A DNA stretch of 64,000 nt, from contig NC_079325.1 of the NCBI RefSeq assembly GCF_029931775.1, forward strand, positions 54,482,286 through 54,546,285, written 5' to 3'. The first letter of the stretch is position 1. Each line of letters opens with the position of its first letter. A program made the translations under genes and the position numbers. Below the pieces are notes generated by a model. It saw nothing but the letters and a program-made list of their open reading frames with translations. It did not search any database and had not been told where the DNA came from. This DNA comes from Euleptes europaea. Lineage: Eukaryota; Chordata; Lepidosauria; Squamata; Sphaerodactylidae. Shown in pieces: positions 34,046 to 45,349 of the stretch.

Positions 34046-34330
34046 TAATTCAGTGTGGTGTAGTGGTTAAGAGAGGTGGACTCTAATTTGGAGAACCGGG
34101 TTTAATTCCCCACTCTTCCACATGAGTGGCGGACTCTAATCTGGAGAACTGGGTTCAATTTCCCACTCCTTCACATGAAGCCAGCTGGGTGACCTTGGGC
34201 TAGTCACAGCTCTCTTAGAGCTCTTGCAGTCCCACCTACCTCACAGGGTGTCTGTTGTGGGGAGGGAAGGTAATTGTAAGCCATGAGACTCCTTAAAGGT
34301 AGAGAAAAACGGGGTATAAAAAACAACTTC
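34046..34330 (+). mobile_element. tRNA-derived SINE, S2 type
   Basis: GTGTGGTGTAGTGGTTAAG to GGTATAAAAAACAACTTCTTC, with a repeated ACTCTAATCTGGAGAACTGG unit. Confidence 0.75.
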
Positions 34331-34334
34331 TTCA

Positions 34335-34555
34335 TTTATGCCCCACCTTTCTCCTCAGTGGGGGCCCAAAGCAGCTGACACCATTCTCCTATCTTCCATT
34401 GTATCCTCACAGCAACTCTGCGAGGTAGGTCAGGCTGTGAGAGTGTGACTGGCCCAAGGTCACCCAGTGCACTTCCATGGCACAAGTGGGGATTCGAACT
34501 TGGGTCTTCCAGATCCTACTCTGACACTCTTAACCACTAAATCACTCTGGCTGTA
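34335..34555 (-). mobile_element. tRNA-derived SINE, S1 type
   Basis: TTTATGCCCCACCTTTCTCC to CTTAACCACTAAATCACTC. Confidence 0.75.
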
Positions 34556-34725
34556 GTCACTGTTGGCCTACCCCTCCTCCTTGAACGGGCCCAACACCTT
34601 TCTAAAGCCATCTATGCTTTTGGCTGTCACTGGCTGCCAATTCCACAATTTAACCACTCCTTGAGTAAAGCAAGTCAGAGCACAGCGAGGATTTGAACCC
34701 AGGTCTCCCTAGTCTGACACTCTAA

Positions 34726-34870
34726 GGGCGAAAATGCACGGTTGCTTGAGCCTCCTTTCTTCCCTGTTCCAGCCAGGATTCAGCCAGGATCGAACGCACG
34801 GCCAGATCCTGGCTGGATCCTGGCTGGAACAGGGAAGAAAGGAGGCTCAAGCGACCGTGCGTCTTCGCCC
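34726..34870. mobile_element. Palindromic MITE, probably PIF/Harbinger
   Basis: A 145-bp near-perfect palindrome: arms of about 65 bp begin GGGCGAAAATGCACGG and end CCGTGCGTCTTCGCCC. A TAA duplication (34723-34725, 34871-34873) fits the TWA target of PIF/Harbinger. It lies in a SINE fragment. Confidence 0.65.
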
Positions 34871-35019
34871 TAAGCACTAGAGAACCCAGGCTCTGTGACC
34901 AGGGTTTAAACAAACCTCGGTTTGTGGTGACATCTGACTGCAGCCTTTGCAGTGGTTTTCTGTCTTTCGTTGAGAGGGGAGATTGAGAGGGAGGGAGAAT
35001 TGGGGCTGGGAGGGGGTAA

Positions 35020-35515
35020 TGAACGAAGCCAGGCGCTGCCTCGACGCCGCTCCTTCCTCCTCCCCCATCTGTTCAAAATTGGTTTCTGACTCAGTTTCCA
35101 GCCCTGGAGGCTGGCGAGACGGGCGCGCATCTGATGGGCAGGGGCTGCGCCTCTCCATCCCCCCACCCCCCGCCTTTGTTTGCCTCTCTCTTTCCTAAAG
35201 TGCGCCCTTTGCATTCAGAAGGGTGCCAAATGCACGGGCGGGATGTGCGCGGCGCTGGGCCGCCCGGCAGAAGCCGATCTCGGTCTCTCGCTCTCTCGCA
35301 AGGAAAGTTTCCTTTTCCCAGCCCTTAACAAAGGCGGGCAGCCAAGGGGAGCCGCGCGCCTCGCGGGCAGCCCAAGCCGCCGCCGCCGCCGCCGCCGCCG
35401 CCCCAGGAGGAGCCCAACGAAAGGCAACACTGCCCCCACGTGGCCGAGAGCCGGCACTGCGGGAAGGTGACCGGCCGCCCAGGCGAGCCCGCCCGGAGCT
35501 GCTGCACCCCTACAT
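35020..35515. promoter_or_regulatory. CpG-rich block with CCG trinucleotide run
   Basis: CpG density is high, including GGGCGGG and GCGCGG motifs, and there is a (CCG)n run at about 35378-35402 directly before the GAAA array. It looks like a CpG island with promoter potential. I cannot name a transcript. The pyrimidine-rich and GC-rich open frames here look accidental. Confidence 0.4.
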
Positions 35516-35517
35516 CA

Positions 35518-36137
<620 letters not shown>

Positions 36138-37146
36138 AGAGGGAGAGGGGGAAGGAAGAAAGAAAAGTGAGAAAGGAAGAGAAAAAAGAGACTGCAGACA
36201 AAAACGAAGAGGAAGGAGCAGGGATGGAAAAAAAACTGGAGGGAAGGCAAGAGGAGGGAAGAAGAAGGAAAAGGAGGAGAAAGAAAGGCTGGCAGGGAGG
36301 GGGTGAACAGGAAGGAAGCACAGAGGCAGGAAGAAGGCAACAGAGATGGAGAGACAGAAAACCATGAAACAGTCCCAGTGACTTGGCACACACTTCTTAT
36401 CAAACACACATTTGCTGCAATGGGGAAGGGGAGATTTTCAGAGAGGATGGGGGGATTTGTGAGGAGGAGTGGGGGATTTAAAGGTCCTTGGTGGGTGAAG
36501 GAAGCAACCACTCTACCCACAAAGCCTCTGAAAACCACGTAGTTGAGATAGTCCCATCCTAAGGTCGAAAAGAGAACGATCTGAGTCAGGAAGGGAGTCC
36601 TGGCAGATATTAAAAATGTGGCAAAGGTTTAGAAAGCGATGGAGGGTGTGGAAGCGGAGATAGATTTTTCTCCTTCTTCCTAAAATTTATTTTGGGGGTG
36701 GCTCACCCAGAGAAACCAATGAGCAGAAGAGTTAGGTTTGAGTCCAGTAGTGTAGTGGTAGCTATGATACCACTAATCTTTTCTTGCTGAGTTTGGAAGC
36801 TAACCGAGTGTTCAGGCATTTTTTAACTGACCATGAACTTTGTTTGCTTCAAGTTGCTTTCATCTTGGACAGTTAATTGAAATGGTTTCAGAAAAATTAG
36901 ATTAATTTATTTCTAATCGAGTCGAGATTGGCCTTCTTATTTTTCTATATCAGGTGTAACTCATATGCACATGCTGACTGATATATTTGCACATTTAGTC
37001 ATGAACCAATCAGTTATCCAGATAATAACCACATGATTATGATAGAATAGTTTTAGAGACAGATAAGATTGACATTTTTTCTATAAATATGTACTCTTGT
37101 GACAAGCAAATCAGATTTCTCTGGTTGGAAGTCTCAAAAGAAGACT
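36138..37146. other. Purine-rich flank and unassigned AT-rich sequence
   Basis: 36138-36360 is GA-rich, continuing the array's composition. The remainder shows no gene. Confidence 0.5.
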
Positions 37147-37757
37147 AGGGTCATTTATGCATGCGAATTTTACCTGAGGTTCGTTGCTCACTGGACCCAC
37201 AGTTTCCTGTTGGGAGTCTATGCACCAGCAGTTTCCAAGCTCAAATCAAGTCCCCGCCCCTTGAAATGCTGCTTTGTAATTGGCTTACTTTGTAGAGCTT
37301 ACAGTGAGAGAAAAGTGAGAGAAAAGTTCCCTCCTCCTCAAACCCAATTGCCACATTAAAAAGCATTTTAGGAACATAAAACAATCTGAAAAGAAGTGTG
37401 TGTGTGTGGGGGGGGGGGGAGAAATCCAAGCCTGGGTTTTAAAAAGCCTTTCCTTTGCTCAGAAAGGGTTTTGAGGAAGCAGGAAGCATTTGAATCCCTG
37501 CCTCTTTAAACACTGCTTTGTAATTGGCTGTGAGCAAAACTAAGCTTGCATGTGCAGCACTTTGCCTTATGCATAGAGATTTCACCTGGGCTGAGCTCAG
37601 GGGAGAGTGAAGAATTGGGTTAACAGAGGAAAGGGAAGTCCTGGGATTTGTGAGGGCTGGCAGCAAGGTCAAAACTCATGCGTAACTCCAAGGAACAACT
37701 GAGACAGACGGGGGAAAACGTGTGTGAAAGTACCCATGCATAAATGACCTTTGTCAG
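37147..37757 (+). repeat. Unclassified TIR repeat R1, copy b
   Basis: Ends GGTCATTTATGCATG and CATGCATAAATGACC are inverted repeats of 15 bp. Inside, TGCTTTGTAATTGGC occurs twice (37267 and 37507). Related words occur at 13.7-13.9 and 20.7-21.4 kb. No coding sequence; class unknown. Confidence 0.6.
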
Positions 37758-38183
37758 ATAACTTGGGCTATTGATAATCCCTAAAAGACAACAAAGTGAA
37801 ACCTGATTTGCTTTTAAAACTCTTACCTGCTATAATACGATTAAGCAATGCTAGAAACGTTGAGAATTTTAGCCATTATCTTCACAATAATTGTAGGGTT
37901 AACCTTTTCAGGTATTTTTTTCTGTCTTGTTCAATAAAAAAGACTATTTTCTTATCTCAATAAATGATCAAAGTTTCTACAGATGTTCCATCTGGTTTAC
38001 TGGTTAATAGTTCAAAGAACTGAATTCAACCCCCTTACTCTTTTGTACTGTCCAAATTAATGTTTGTTAAACACCCTTTAATAAAATAAATCTTGGAGAA
38101 CTCTCCTGCTAAACAGTTTTGCGCAGGCAAAGCCTTTTAAAGGGTTTAGTGCAGGGTCCTCTACTTGGATGTGGGAGGGAATC

Positions 38184-38265
38184 TCTCATTACAGCAGCAC
38201 CTTAGACATCAACAAGATTTTGCTATATGAACTTTTGAGAATCAAACCTCCCTTTGTCAGATGAG
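38184..38265 (-). mobile_element. Fragment of a hammerhead family 2 relative
   Basis: CAGCAGCACCTTAGACATC followed by CCTCCCTTTGTCAGATGAG corresponds to the minus arm at 59.5 kb. Confidence 0.5.
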
Positions 38266-38520
38266 CAGAAGGTTCTAGAGAGACAAAAGGAAGCACTTCT
38301 TCACACAACACACAATTCACTTGGGAAACTCACATACCTTCTTCTGCCTCTAAATGCCTCAGTGGGGTGGCATGATGTACTGGCTCAACAGCAGCAGATA
38401 GATCCAGTAGGAGCACCAAAGAAGCAAGGCCTTTGTCTACCTTCAGACGGACGTCACCAGCAACAGCTATCAGGGCTGTCTGTCCCATGGCCCAGCCTGA
38501 AACCAGACTGAAAATGGTCC
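38240..38520 (+). mobile_element. CR1-like LINE 3' UTR fragment
   Basis: AAGGAAGCACTTCTTCACAC is the family word; the rest is degenerate. Confidence 0.4.
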
Positions 38521-38617
38521 AGAGCAGATGGGCAATCTAAGAAGACCTGGAGTTGGTCTGCATCTGCTCTCTCAATCACTTTGCCCCAAAAGGGCAGATT
38601 AGAGACTGGGCAGCCAA

Positions 38618-39168
38618 GAAATCAGAAGGCGATTGAGACTGGGAAGGGAAGCCATGAAAGAGCTCGAAAAGATCCTTAAGGGTAAGGATGTGTCGCTGGT
38701 GACCAAGGTCAAGATCATTTATATGATAGTATTCCCCATTACTATGTATGGCTGTGAAAGTTGGACAATGAAGAAAGCTGACAGGAAGAAAGTAGATTCC
38801 TTTGAAATGTGGTGTTGGAGGAGAGTATTACGGATACCGTGGACCACCAAAAAAGGCAAATGTGGGCTCTGGATCAAATCAAGCCTGAGCTCTCCCTAAA
38901 AGCTAAAATGACTAAACAGAGGCTATTGTACCTTGGTCACATTATGAGAAGACAAGACTCACCGGAGAAGACAATAATGCTAGGAAAAGTTGAAGGCAGG
39001 AGGAAAAGAGGATGACCCAACATGAGATGGATTGACTCTATAAAGGAAGCCACGGCCCATCCTCAGTTTGCAAGATGTGAGCAAGGCTGTTAATGAGAGA
39101 ACGTTTTGGAGGACACTGATTCATAGGGTCGCCCCAAGTAGAAAGAGACTTGACAGTACTACACACAC
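38618..39168 (+). mobile_element. BovB (RTE) LINE, 3' end
   Basis: The first part encodes LGREAMKELEKILKGKD and then MYGCESWTMKKADRKK, typical of the C-terminal part of BovB reverse transcriptase. The frame shifts near 38890 and the following frame has stops (TGA at about 39013). The 3' end GGTCGCC...AGAGACTTGACAG resembles the tails of the SINEs in the window, which supports BovB as their mobilising partner. Confidence 0.85.
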
Positions 39169-39266
39169 AGGGAGATTTGGGAGTTAAATGACCACATCAT
39201 TTTTCTGTAGGGATTTTGTTTGATGGTAACAGCCTCTTTGAATAGCCAAGGGAAGTTGCCCTAAAT

Positions 39267-39470
39267 TAAAGCTTCTTAAACTGTGGGTCGCGATAACTGA
39301 ACCATATGGGGTCACAAAGAATTTGGCAACAGTAAAAGGTTTTTTTTTATTTATTAACAGTAAATGTTTGATTTCTGTACCAATTTTATATACCTATATA
39401 TCCCCCTGAGGTTGTGTAAAATTTCTCAGTCAAAAAAGGGTTGTGAGTGGATAAAGTTTAAGAAGCTCTG
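39267..39470 (+). mobile_element. hAT MITE of a third family
   Basis: Termini TAAAGCTTCTTAAAC and GTTTAAGAAGCTCTG; perfect 8-bp duplication CCCTAAAT (39259-39266, 39471-39478). Confidence 0.88.
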
Positions 39471-39834
39471 CCCTAAATTTGTGATTAATTTATGGTGGAC
39501 ACTAAGTTCTCCTTGATGGGATCCTTACAGGATTTTAGCAGCTAGCATGGGCAAGGTTCCAGGACAAGTGGAGGCCTTCACAGATCCCAGGATCCTTTCA
39601 CATCCACCCTGGAAACTGGGTCAAAATGGTTCATAAACAGACCAGGTGATGTAATAGGCATGACCTCTGTGTTACAACTGGCATCCAGATCAGAGCATTT
39701 TTGTGAGATTTTATCAGCAAGAAGCTCTGCAAAAGTATCACAACTAATTGTCTGTTCTTGAGACAATAAAGACTCAGATTTAGGATCAAGTAGATGCTGA
39801 GCTACCTTAAACAACCTGGATGGTCATGAATCCT

Positions 39835-39965
39835 TAGCTAGACTTCTCCATGAATTCATCTAATCTCCTTGAAATCCATCTCAGCTCCTGTCCCTCACAA
39901 CTTCCTGTGGCAGTGAGTTCCACAGTTTAATTATGTGTTGTTTGAAAAGAATAAAAAACAAAACA
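39835..39965 (-). mobile_element. CR1-like LINE 3' UTR fragment
   Basis: CATGAATTCATCTAATC and GTGGCAGTGAGTTCCACAG match the family. Confidence 0.5.
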
Positions 39966-40217
39966 AAACCACCCCCTTTTAAAAAGTGTCTGTCTATATT
40001 GTCTATGTGAGAGACAAGTTGGAATTCTGGCCTTCTGTGGAATTCTACAAAAGTGACAAGAAGTGAACTTTCCTAAGCATCAGTATCACCTCATGACTGG
40101 TTTTGGAAAAGCCCTCTCCCCTGCCCATCCACCTTCATTAGTATCCGTTTATGAACAATAAGGCCCAAACTAGGCCTCAGCTCTCAGTGAACTCAATAAA
40201 CCTGTTTGGGCTGTACC

Positions 40218-40429
40218 TAGGGTTGCCAACCTCCAGGTGGTGGCTGGAGTTCTCCCGCTATTACAACGGATCTCCAGGCAACAGAGATCAGTTCCCCTGG
40301 AGTCAGTGGCCCCTTTGGAAGGTGGACTCTATGACATTATACCCTACTGAAGTCCCTCCCCAAACCCCACCCTCCTCAGGCTCCACCACCCAAATCTCCA
40401 GGGATTTCCCAACCCAGCTGGCAACCCTA
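40218..40429 (+). mobile_element. hAT MITE
   Basis: TAGGGTTGCCAACCTCCAGG to GGCAACCCTA; flanks GCTGTACC and GCTACACA match at five of eight. Confidence 0.85.
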
Positions 40430-40867
40430 GCTACACATCAGGCTGCTGGTGGGCATGTGCATAATTGATCCCTCTTCCATATAACCCCCTGCCCCCTCTG
40501 CATACAGCAAACTATAGTGTTAAGGACTTCTCCCTGATATGCTAGTTTTCTATGTGAAAGTATTTCTGTTGTACAAAAATATAACATTGTGTTATGTGAT
40601 TTCCCCCACCTGCAGTCTCAAGTGGTACAGCCCAGACACCAGGTTGACCACTGCAGTGAGAACAAGACCCCTCATGCGCTCCTGTCCTGTTGGCTGCTTG
40701 TGCCAGCGGTGATTCCGAGCCAAAGACCAGTACCTGCAATGGGATCTGGCATCAGCCATCATCCCTTGGTTGGACTTTCGCGCCATCATCCCTTTGTTGG
40801 ACTTTCGCTTTTAGCGGCCAGGTACAGCACTCTGATTATTATTTCAAAACACTCCCCAATTGGTTCC

Positions 40868-41297
40868 TGTCAGGCTCGGCCATCTGCCCCTAGCACCCCA
40901 AAGCAAACTCATCCAGGCAATCAACTCTGAAGCAGTAAGACTTTATTAGGAGCAAAAAGGCAAATAAAAGACCTAACTGTCAAAAGACAGAGCAAGGCTG
41001 CTAATGACATGACATGGGTAGAATACATGGTTAAAAGCCGGAAAAAGTAAAACAAAGTGGAACAATTCCAAGATAACAGTTCCCAGGGCAAGGTAGACAA
41101 CACAACAGCTGTGGATAGCAGGATGAGCGAACAACAGGATAACAGGACGAGAAACTATACACAGAGTTTATGACATGTGAACCAAGAACTTGACCTGAAG
41201 CCAGAGCCTGGCCTGGTCCTGCCAAGAGCCCTTCTTCAGGTGACTGTAGTCAGGACCTGGCAGTTCCTTTAGAACTGATGGAGGCTGGCATTGCATG
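40868..41297 (-). mobile_element. Possible solo LTR, fossil
   Basis: It begins TGTCAGG, has a minus-strand CTAATAAAGTC about 75 bp from that edge, and the right edge near 41295 is followed by TGTTCC, close to the GGTTCC before the start. The right boundary is uncertain and no family is assigned. Confidence 0.3.
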
Positions 41298-41716
41298 TTC
41301 CTTGCCTAAAGAATCGCTCTCCCCTTCATGACCATCAGTTACACCCAACCTTGGGGAACCAGGAGATCCAAACTCAGCGGGTTGCAATCAGTATCATAAC
41401 TGTGTGTGTGTGTGGGGGGGGGAGGGATACAGCACCTTCTCAAGGTTAATTCCAGCCAAGAGCAGAGAATGAACAAGACAGACGCAAGATATTGTAGAGG
41501 AAGACCAAAACCATGAAAAGCCTGGAGCATCTGCTCTTCAAATAAGTCCAAAGAGGCATTTCAATCTAGAAAAGATGCGGGGGAGATGGGGATACGAGGG
41601 TTTAAAATTTGGTTTGGAGAAAGCACGTAGAACGTTTTCTCCATTTCCCATAATACTAGAATTTGGGGGCATCCAATGAAGATCAGGATAATGAGGACCC
41701 TCCACATCCCATAGAT

Positions 41717-42605
41717 CAGCAGTTCCCAACCTTTTCAGTATGGTGAGCCACAAGTCCAAATTTTCTTGATATGGTGACCCAACCAGGGCTGGCCCAAGGA
41801 TTTTTTAGGTGCCCTGGGCAACCTATGACCTCAGCATCCTATTTTCTACACTGGCCAACCAGATGTTTTTGAGAAACCAACAAACATCGCACAGAGGGCA
41901 CAGCTGCCTCCACTATGAACTCCAAGCAGGTGGCATTCTGACAGGCACGGTCTTTGCATACGGAGGTTACATTCCAGCCTTTGACCACCCTTCTCCATTA
42001 CTCCCTCTAAACCAGGGGTGGGGAACCTTTTTTCTGCCAAGGGCCATTTGGATATTTATAACATCATTTGCGGGCCATACAAAATTATCAACTTAAAAAT
42101 TAGCCTGCTATATTTGGTCAGACATTTAGCCAAGAGGCACGACCGGAGACGGCTCCGAGTGTCTGCCACATGGAGCTACTCACTTTTGAGCTCTGCTGGC
42201 CCCAGCTGGGCCCAAGAGATTCAGGCAGGCAGCATCCTTCTGAGCTAGAGATCTGCCAGGATTCATGAAGGGCCAGACCAAATGATTTTGCGGGCCTTAT
42301 AAGGCCCCCGGGCCTGACGTTCCCCACCCCTGCTCTAAACCCCCCCCCCCAAAAAAAAAGATTCCAACCAAAGATTCTAAGAAACTCACTCTGGTAGCCA
42401 TCAGGACACATTTTACTTGATCAACATGTACATGCAGTGAAGAAAATATACCAACGTATGGATGACATGGAAGATCAAGTTTCCAAAATACAAAAGAGAG
42501 CTGAGGAAAGGGGAGGGTGGCCATTAGGGGGAGTTGGCCCCTGATCCAGTTTCAGAGGCTCTGCAACCCACTTTTGGGTCCTGACCCACAGGTTGGGAAG
42601 CATTG
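41717..42605 (+). mobile_element. hAT-like transposon hosting a second hAT element
   Basis: Termini CAGCAGTTCCCAACC (41717) and GGTTGGGAAGCATTG (ends 42605) are inverted repeats; flanks CCATAGAT and CCCTAGAG match at six of eight. It is interrupted by the element at 42013. Confidence 0.65.
42013..42332 (+). mobile_element. hAT-Charlie-like non-autonomous transposon
   Basis: Termini CAGGGGTGGGGAACC and GTTCCCCACCCCTG flank 320 bp. The 8-bp duplication CTCTAAAC is perfect (42005-42012, 42333-42340). Confidence 0.9.
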
Positions 42606-43178
42606 CCCTAGAGAAGACCCTGGGGTTGGGGGTATAGAATCATTTGCTCATCCTGAACATGGGAATGGTTTATTACTGTAGGCCATGAGAAGGATGCTAT
42701 GGAACCATTCTGCCAGGCCTGATGCCCTTACTAATCCTCTGAGCTGTTGAAAATACTGGGTCTTCAATGTGCAGGATTGTGCCATAATTTCCCCCTTAAA
42801 TGTAGTATTACTTTGGTGAAGAAGTCAACCTGTTTTCATGAAACCTCTCATTTGGATTCATGGCGAAGTTTTAGACATCAGAGCTCCAGAAGAATGTCGA
42901 CGAAACAGGTGGAAATGTTGAAACATCCTCTTCTCCCCCCGCACGAGACATTTTGCTGGTTGTGTCAAAATACTTTTCATCCTTCCCTGGCAATGTCCAA
43001 GAAAGTTTTGTCTGGACAGGAACCAAATTGGCCTTAAATGTTGGCTTCAGGCAATGGGATTAAAATCCAGAGGTCCTCATGGTGAGCGAACCAGAAGGCC
43101 CAGGGCTGTTGGAGACTCACTGGAGATACCCAAGGAAACAGGACACAAAATCTTCAGAAGGGTTTCTTGCAATCTCAG

Positions 43179-43388
43179 TGGGTAGCCGTGTTAGTCTGTC
43201 TGCACTAGTAGAAAAGAGCAAGAGTCCAGTAGCACCTTAAAGACTAACAAAAATATTTTCTGGCAGGGTATGAGCTTTCGTGAGCCACAGCTGAAGAAGT
43301 GAGCTATGGCTCACGAAAGCTCATACCCTGCCAGAAAATATTTTTGTTAGTCTTTAAGGTGCTACTGGACTCTTGCTCTTTTCTACTA
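43179..43388 (+). mobile_element. Head-to-head inverted dimer of hammerhead family 2
   Basis: A 210-bp insertion flanked by the 12-bp duplication TTGCAATCTCAG (43167-43178, 43389-43400). Two roughly 100-bp arms (GTTAGTCTTTAAGGTGCTAC in opposite orientations) meet at the hammerhead core: CTGAAGA 43291-43297, stem II GTGAGC/GCTCAC, GAAA 43315-43318. The joint falls at the core, so the 5' strand of stem I is absent. Confidence 0.8.
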
Positions 43389-43446
43389 TTGCAATCTCAG
43401 CTGGGCTTGCCATAAACCATTTTGGGGCTCACGAGTAGGATAACCA

Positions 43447-43757
43447 GAGCCAGCCTGGTGTAATAGTTCAAGAGCAGTGGTTTGGAGCGGTGGACTCTGA
43501 TCTGGAGAACCAGGTTCAATTCCCCACCCCTCCACATGAGCAGCAGAGGCTACTCTGGTGAACGGGGTTGGTTTCCCCACTCCTACACATGAAGCCTGCT
43601 GGGTGACCTTGGGCTACTCACAGCTCTTAGAGCTCTTTCAGCCCCACCTACCTCACAGGGTGTCTGTTGCGGGGAAAGGAAGGTGAATGTAAGCCGGTTT
43701 GATTCTTCCTTAAGTGGTAGAGAAAGTCGGCATATAAAAACCAACTCTTCTTCTTCA
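43447..43757 (+). mobile_element. tRNA-derived SINE, S2 type
   Basis: GAGCCAGCCTGGTGTAATAG to AAACCAACTCTTCTTCTTC. Confidence 0.8.
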
Positions 43758-44099
43758 TAACATAATGGTGGGCTGCTGGCATGCATGATCAGGAGGGGGC
43801 ACGATTCAATCCAGGGTGATATTCTGGATGAATGCGAACTATAAAGGTGTAGTTGTGTTATGATGACCCAAGAGACTGGGGGGTAGGGGAATGCCACAAT
43901 TGTTTTCTTGGGCAGCAATGATACAATAAAGTGAAGCTTTAGTCTAAGTTGTTTTATTTACTTTATTTCTCCTCTGCTTTTCTTGCTGATATTCAAGGTA
44001 GATTATAGAGTTGTAAAAAAAAAAAAAAACAATGCACAAGGCAGTAAAACTCGATTACACAAATTACAGAGCAATGAAACAAAAACATTGCAATTCGCT

Positions 44100-44331
44100 C
44101 TAGGATCTTCATTGAGCCCAGATCGCTCCCTTCCTTGACCCAGCTGATCTGTCCAAGTGAAGCCATACGATAGTAACTTCAAGGCTAGACGACTCTAATG
44201 CACTCCATGTGGGTGTGCCCTAGAAGACTATCTATAAACTCCACACTCCAGCTGGTACAGAACACTGCAGCTTGATTACTTTGGGGAGCTAGACGGAGGA
44301 CATATTACTCAATTAGAGATTACTGTAATGT
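44100..44331 (+). mobile_element. L2-like LINE, left part
   Basis: Encodes relics of the L2/CR1 reverse transcriptase C-terminus (DYC-N-like and LQL-QN-A). It continues after the MITE at 45350. Confidence 0.65.
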
Positions 44332-44535
44332 GATCTACATAGGGTTGCCAGCTCTAGGTTGGGAAATACCTGGAGATTTTGGGGGTGGAGCCTGAAGAAG
44401 ATGGGGTTTGGAGAGGGGAGGGACTTCAATACCATAGAGTCCAATTGCCAAAGCAGCCATTTTCTCCAGGGGAACTGATCTCTGTTGCCTGGAGATCACT
44501 TGTAATAGCAGTTCTCCAGCCACCACCTGGAGGTT

Positions 44536-45325
44536 GGAGCAACCCAAAACAGCACTATAACACTATAAAGCAAATAAGTGAATTTTATAAAGTGCAAAGT
44601 GAATAAATATATACAGCATATACAAAGATAGTACAAACAGATACAAAATTTACAATAACAATCCAATAAACATGACTTATCAAGAGGATGCCAAAGATCC
44701 TGATTCAACAGGTAAGTTCAAGTAATCAACCAATTAAGTTCAAGTAATCAACCAATTAAGGTATCACTTTGCGGTCCCTATGAGACAACACCTACTAAGG
44801 CAATGTATAAGTGCCTTAGTAGGTGTTGTCTCATAGGGACCGCAAAGATTTCTGTCCTTTTGGAGACCTGGATACAAATCTTTGCGGTCCCTATGAGACA
44901 ACACCTACTAAGGCACTTATACATTATTTATTATTGATACAGGTCACCGAAGAAGCCATATGTGAAACGTGGTCCCGATCTAGACAACACGTCTGACATC
45001 TTTTTTCCTGTGGCTTTGTTCCAATAACTGCAACCTAAAAAGAATTTGAAAGATTCAAAAAAATTCTAATATCAAATGATACCTTAATTGGTTGATTACT
45101 TGAACTTACCTGTTGAATCAGGATCGTTGGCATCCTCTTGATAAGTCATGTTTATTGGATTGTTATTGTAAATTTTGTATCTGTTGGTACTATCTTTGTA
45201 TATGCTGTATATATTTATTCACTTTGCACTTTATAAAATTCACTTATTTGCTTTATAGTGTTATAGTGCTGTTTTGGGTTGCTCCAATTATCCTTACAGC
45301 ACTGAGCCTTCTTTTCTTGTGGTGG
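44536..45325 (+). mobile_element. Hammerhead-bearing inverted-dimer retroposon, family 1
   Basis: The insertion is flanked by a perfect 14-bp duplication ACCACCTGGAGGTT (44522-44535, 45326-45339). Its arms, 44536-44766 and about 45077-45285, are inverted copies of each other starting GGAGCAACCC. Inside, a roughly 35-bp block (CTTTGCGGTCCCTATGAGAC...) occurs three times as +, -, + near 44766, 44813 and 44879. A decayed hammerhead motif follows at 44939-45011. No coding capacity is seen. Confidence 0.75.
44939..45011 (+). ncRNA. Hammerhead-ribozyme-like motif, family 1 copy b (decayed core)
   Basis: Layout: ACAGG, overlapping GTCA (44943-44946), core CCGAAGA (44947-44953; differs from CTGATGA at two sites, one of which is the variable position 7), AGCCATATGT, GAA, stem III ACGTG (44967-44971) and CACGT (44988-44992), C44993, then TGAC pairing with GTCA, and CCTGT (45007-45011). 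Stem I bases differ from copy a but still pair, which supports real RNA structure. Confidence 0.55.
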
Positions 45326-45349
45326 ACCACCTGGAGGTTAGCAACCCTA

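Larger units (their letters stand above)
44340..45349 (-). mobile_element. hAT MITE split by a 790-bp retroposon, all inside an L2 LINE
   Basis: The MITE runs TAGGGTTGCC (44340) to AGCAACCCTA (45349). Outer duplications GATCTACA and GCTCTACA differ by one base. The L2 sequence reads on across it, from ATTACTGTAATGTGATC to ACATGAGGCTGCCTTTG. Confidence 0.85.
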
